A stretch of 9,732 nucleotides of DNA from Armatimonadota bacterium. Lineage in GTDB: Bacteria; Armatimonadota; Zipacnadia; Zipacnadales; UBA11051. The notes beneath the pieces are model-generated. The model searched no databases, was not told the DNA's origin, and saw only the letters and a program-made list of their open reading frames with translations. The position numbers were made by a program, and so were the translations under genes. Positions 6,397-9,732 of this stretch are shown here, piece by piece. Numbering within the stretch: the first letter of the stretch is position 1; the number at the start of each line of letters is the position of its first letter. The stretch is from positions 21,841 to 31,572 of the forward strand of contig DPJP01000272.1 in assembly GCA_003542955.1 (NCBI GenBank), in the 5' to 3' direction.

Positions 6397-9300
6397 TCAC
6401 TCTTGCTTCTGAACCGTCACCGTCGCCTGGGCGCCTCCGCCTACACCGGCAGTCACCAGGTGGCCCTGCCGTGCCACTGTGGCGAAGCTCTCGATGCTCA
6501 CCGCATCGCCCGGGCCGTAGTCATAGATCAGGAACCTGGTCAGGCCGTCTCCGTCGGCGTCTGAGAAGGCAGCCTGCAACGCCGCGGCGCTTACATCGAC
6601 ACCCTCAGCTGCCCGTACGCCGCAGTTGACCGAGCTGTTCACGGCCGTGAGCGTGTACAGCTTCGAGTTGTCCTCGTTCGAGAGTGTCTTGCCGTCATAG
6701 TAGCGGAAGCCCGACATCCGCAGGCCCGTGGCGCTCTTCATCACAGCATCGGAGCACTCGGTGACAAAGCCCTCGCCGATGCGCGGATCGATATCGAAAC
6801 CAAGCCTGCATCCGCCCTCGATGATCTCGGCGCTTCGGATGTGGTACGAAGCCGAACTACCGTGCTCATTGCTGATGCGCACATGTCGCCCGATCAGTGC
6901 CGAGACGTCCGCAGGCGCCGGGGCGATGGTGATTGTGCTGTTCGGGTAGTCGCAGGCAATGACCTCCCCGGTGTACTGCGCTTGCGACAGCTCGACCCCG
7001 ACACCGTCCTTGAGCATCCTGGTCCCGCGGGTGACGTGGGCCATCTCGAACTGCCCGGCGCGCTCGCGGTATATGCCGAACTCCCCATCGAACACGATGC
7101 CGTCGACAGTCAGCTCGGCTCCGGCGGTGTGCTGGATGATGATGGTATCGGTGCACTCGCCCATTCTGGCCCTGAACGCCAGCGGCGCAAATCGCGCATC
7201 CGGGTCGGCTCCGGCCACCTCGAGACGCTCCACGCTTTGCACAATCGGTGTGCCGACATAGGGCTGCAGGAGGTTGACGTACTGCCTGCTCAACGGCGCC
7301 TCGCCGGTCGCCTTCTGGATCACCCACGTGATGTCATAGCTTGACCTGCCGCCGGGCGCCTGCCCCTGTGCGGTCACGACCTCTCCGCCGTCGGGGTAGA
7401 TGCCCGTCATCTTCAGGTGAATGCCCTCGGCCTGGTTGCGGAGCGCGTAGTCGATGCTCCACACGCCGTCCGCGGTTGCTCGCGCCGGATCGCGCATCAG
7501 GACCAGAGACGTGAGTTCCGGGTCCTCCGTGGCGGCAGAGAGGTCATCATGCTTGATGCCCTCGCCCAGCGCAGTGCCCTCGTAGGGGACGGGGGAGATG
7601 CCCTCGAGGGTTGTCGGACCGTCGGGGCCGTGGAAAGAGAATATCTGCTGCTGCCCGCCCTCGACGCGTTCGACGGCGATGGCGTATGACTCCGTCGATG
7701 AGATGTCTACCAGTGCCACGCACCGCTGCCGGTAGTTGCTCCCTGCGGTGCTCTCGGCCGTCGCCAGCTGGACGGGCGGCTTGCCGACGAATGTCGTCAA
7801 CTCGCCCTTGTCGAAATCCCAGGCTTTCACTCCGACGATCTTGGTCCCGTAGTGCGTGCCCCAGTTGGTCTCCCAGTGGCTTGCGTAGGTCCAGCCGACC
7901 GGGTAGCCGAGGTCGGGCAGCATGTGACGCCGGTGGGTGTCGTAGCCGTATGTGAGCATATCCGGGTGTGCGTGCTGGGGCATGCGGGCATAGCGCAGCC
8001 ACAGCGCACGCTGGTCCGCGCCGTCTCCTGATCTGAGGATGGCATGCCCGTAGCCGTCGAGGATGTTGCTGGGGTAGATGACCTGCCAGCCGCGCTCGGC
8101 GCCGTACTTCTCCGCGGCTGCTCTCAGTTCGGGGTCGTCGATGCCGGCGGCGAGTGAGCCGTCGGGTCCATACATCGCCTGGGCGAAGATCGGGTCGCCG
8201 GTGAGCCTCCAGGCCTCGATGAAGCTGTCGAGCTTACACGGGAAGCCCTGCGAGGGGGCTATCGGGTCCGGGGTGCCGGCGCCGCCGGCGTCGCCGACGT
8301 TGGCATAGGTGCGCCCGATGAGGCTGAACTCGAGCGGGAAGTCATACTGGCGGCGGAACTTCGGGTCACGCATCGGTGAGACGAAGCGCGGCGGCACGTA
8401 CAACTCCGGCAACTGCTGCTTGAGCTCCTCGAGCGTCTGGAAAAGCCGGGGCATGTCGCGAATCTGGATGCCGTTGTAGCTGGGCGACTCATGTCCGGCG
8501 CCGTCCTTGTAGAACTGGTTGGTGACGGCGAAGCGGACGCCGCTCTTGTTGAGCAGATAGTCGGCGATGTCGATCGTTCCGGGCGTGGCGAGCGCCAGCG
8601 CCATGGTCGCGGCCGTCGTCTCTTGCTGCGGGTAGTTCCGCGAGACGGCGTTGTCCAGGCACATCTGGACGGGTGTGCGGATGATGCCGGCCTCGATGAA
8701 GCGCTTGAAGTCGGCGATGGTCTGTATCTCCGGGTGATGCTGTGTGCGACAGAACTCGAGCAGCTCGGTGTCATCATCAAGCTGGTCGAAGATGATATCC
8801 CATGCGCGGGCGCAGTTCTCCATCCTGGGGGTATCCCAGTTCGGCTGGATGTAGGAGAAGCTGCCGCTCAGTCTGCCGAAGCGGCTCTCGACCGGCGCGC
8901 CCACGGGCCACTGGTAGACGCCGTCACGGTTGACGATCTTGCGGTGATTCAGATTCAGCGACATGTCGACCATGGCCTCGGCATAGCGGAACAGGCCGAC
9001 GGCGCACTTGTGCGCATAACGCTTGTCGCCGGTGCCTGCGTATGCAAGCGCGCACTCGTAGATGCCGGGGGTGAACTCGTTCATGTAGGCAGCCCACTGG
9101 TGGTAGTAGGCGATGAACGGCCAGCGCCACGCCCGCCCGTTACGGTCCTTGATTGGCGTCAGCGGCTCGCAGCCGTAGCCATCATCCGGGAACTCGCCCG
9201 AGTGCATGTCGCCCTCATGCCAGTCGTTGGAGGGGAACTGTGTCTTGCAGTTGGGGCAGATGACCTTCCAGGGCTTGTCTTGAGGGCTGAACTGCCAGGG

Positions 9301-9732
9301 GTAGAAGCCGTCACGGCCCTTGTAGATGTCGGTTCCGCAGACCGGACAGCCCTTGCCGACGCCACCGCCCTCGACCGAGCCCAGCACGATCAGGCATGTG
9401 CGCGGTACGCAGGGCCCGGGGATGATACTGTAGATATCCTCGTCTGCCGTCTCGGCCCAGCGCTTCGCGCGCTCGGCGACGGCTCCCCGTGCTCGGAGAG
9501 CGGAGAGGTCTGCGTCGGTGTAGAGGGTTCGCTTGGTCTTGAGTTCCGCATAGCCGGGCTCCCCAACAGGCCACAGCCGCGGCAGCGCTACCTTCTCGTA
9601 CTCGCGCGGAGTGTAGACATCGGCCCACGGGATCACCTCCAGCTGCATCGTCATCTGCCCGCCCGCCCCGGAGAACTGCAGTGTCGCGTCACCGGGCTCC
9701 AGCGAGCGGAAGTAGAAGCGCTGGATGGCGTC
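6397..9732 (-). CDS. Heparinase II/III family protein, 5' end outside window
   Basis: This is a large polysaccharide-lyase-like protein with 1111 residues visible. Lyases of this type cleave uronic-acid-containing polymers by beta-elimination, usually outside the cytoplasm. Residue numbers here count from the ATG at 9654. That ATG is probably internal: the frame stays open to the edge, no clear ribosome site precedes it, and the 26 residues before it (FYFRSLEPGDATLQFSG...) read like the end of a beta-sandwich domain. Four cysteines (103, 106, 133, 136; CPVC and CPNC) form a likely zinc knuckle. An alpha-helical toroid follows (about 170-430), with NYPQQETTA at 340-348 and DGAGHESPSYN at 384-394 (His388, Tyr393). 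The heparinase II/III beta domain then starts with HAHPDMLTYGYDTHRRHMLPDLG (561-583). The rest (about 620-1085) is beta-rich, with DADGDG at 1032-1037 near the end. Any signal peptide would lie beyond the window. It is the first gene seen of the run. The substrate is undetermined. Confidence 0.85.
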   Translation of the reverse strand, partial: DAIQRFYFRSLEPGDATLQFSGAGGQMTMQLEVIPWADVYTPREYEKVALPRLWPVGEPGYAELKTKRTLYTDADLSALRARGAVAERAKRWAETADEDIYSIIPGPCVPRTCLIVLGSVEGGGVGKGCPVCGTDIYKGRDGFYPWQFSPQDKPWKVICPNCKTQFPSNDWHEGDMHSGEFPDDGYGCEPLTPIKDRNGRAWRWPFIAYYHQWAAYMNEFTPGIYECALAYAGTGDKRYAHKCAVGLFRYAEAMVDMSLNLNHRKIVNRDGVYQWPVGAPVESRFGRLSGSFSYIQPNWDTPRMENCARAWDIIFDQLDDDTELLEFCRTQHHPEIQTIADFKRFIEAGIIRTPVQMCLDNAVSRNYPQQETTAATMALALATPGTIDIADYLLNKSGVRFAVTNQFYKDGAGHESPSYNGIQIRDMPRLFQTLEELKQQLPELYVPPRFVSPMRDPKFRRQYDFPLEFSLIGRTYANVGDAGGAGTPDPIAPSQGFPCKLDSFIEAWRLTGDPIFAQAMYGPDGSLAAGIDDPELRAAAEKYGAERGWQVIYPSNILDGYGHAILRSGDGADQRALWLRYARMPQHAHPDMLTYGYDTHRRHMLPDLGYPVGWTYASHWETNWGTHYGTKIVGVKAWDFDKGELTTFVGKPPVQLATAESTAGSNYRQRCVALVDISSTESYAIAVERVEGGQQQIFSFHGPDGPTTLEGISPVPYEGTALGEGIKHDDLSAATEDPELTSLVLMRDPARATADGVWSIDYALRNQAEGIHLKMTGIYPDGGEVVTAQGQAPGGRSSYDITWVIQKATGEAPLSRQYVNLLQPYVGTPIVQSVERLEVAGADPDARFAPLAFRARMGECTDTIIIQHTAGAELTVDGIVFDGEFGIYRERAGQFEMAHVTRGTRMLKDGVGVELSQAQYTGEVIACDYPNSTITIAPAPADVSALIGRHVRISNEHGSSASYHIRSAEIIEGGCRLGFDIDPRIGEGFVTECSDAVMKSATGLRMSGFRYYDGKTLSNEDNSKLYTLTAVNSSVNCGVRAAEGVDVSAAALQAAFSDADGDGLTRFLIYDYGPGDAVSIESFATVARQGHLVTAGVGGGAQATVTVQKQE

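Noticed and set aside
8259..8780. A second minus-strand frame of 173 codons within the heparinase-like gene
   Set aside because: It is Ser/Arg/Pro/Thr-rich text typical of an out-of-frame reading of GC-rich coding sequence. The overlapping frame carries the heparinase motifs.

Overview
The window is a GC-rich, gene-dense stretch (GC above 60% by eye) of bacterial DNA. All five genes lie on the minus strand and use good AGGAGG-type ribosome binding sites. The gene mix is a multidomain heparinase II/III-like protein with a zinc-knuckle-like insert, two DegT/StrS-type aminotransferases, a CE4-like deacetylase and a secreted GH123_N/DUF6067-type hydrolase. This resembles genomes of glycan-degrading, mostly environmental lineages such as Armatimonadota, Planctomycetota, Hydrogenedentota or Lentisphaerota. 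That placement is an inference from gene content and is weak. No rRNA, tRNA, mobile element or CRISPR array is visible.

Transcription runs right to left. Gene A (9732 to 6397) is a heparinase II/III-family protein whose 5' end lies outside the window. Gene B (6329 to 5025) is a PLP-dependent DegT/DnrJ/EryC1/StrS aminotransferase. Gene C (5000 to 4119) is a cytoplasmic polysaccharide-deacetylase-like protein. Gene D (4059 to 2896) is a second, divergent DegT-family aminotransferase. Gene E (2840 to 36) is an exported protein with a signal peptide, a carbohydrate-binding-like domain and a GH123_N/DUF6067-like hydrolase region. The gaps are 67, 24, 59 and 55 bases, with no convincing terminator or internal promoter, so a single operon is likely. 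Its promoter would lie beyond the right edge.

The genes look like a cassette acting on an acidic or amino-sugar-containing polysaccharide. The outer two genes would act on the polymer (lyase and hydrolase). The inner three are predicted cytoplasmic enzymes for sugar transamination and deacylation. No transporter, SusC/D pair, glycosyltransferase, nucleotide-sugar enzyme or regulator lies in the window, so it cannot be decided whether the operon degrades a glycan, builds one or remodels one. The most useful observations are the open 5' end of the heparinase-like gene, the pairing of two distinct DegT enzymes around a deacetylase inside a degradative gene set, and a lysine at a normally asparagine position in one aminotransferase.
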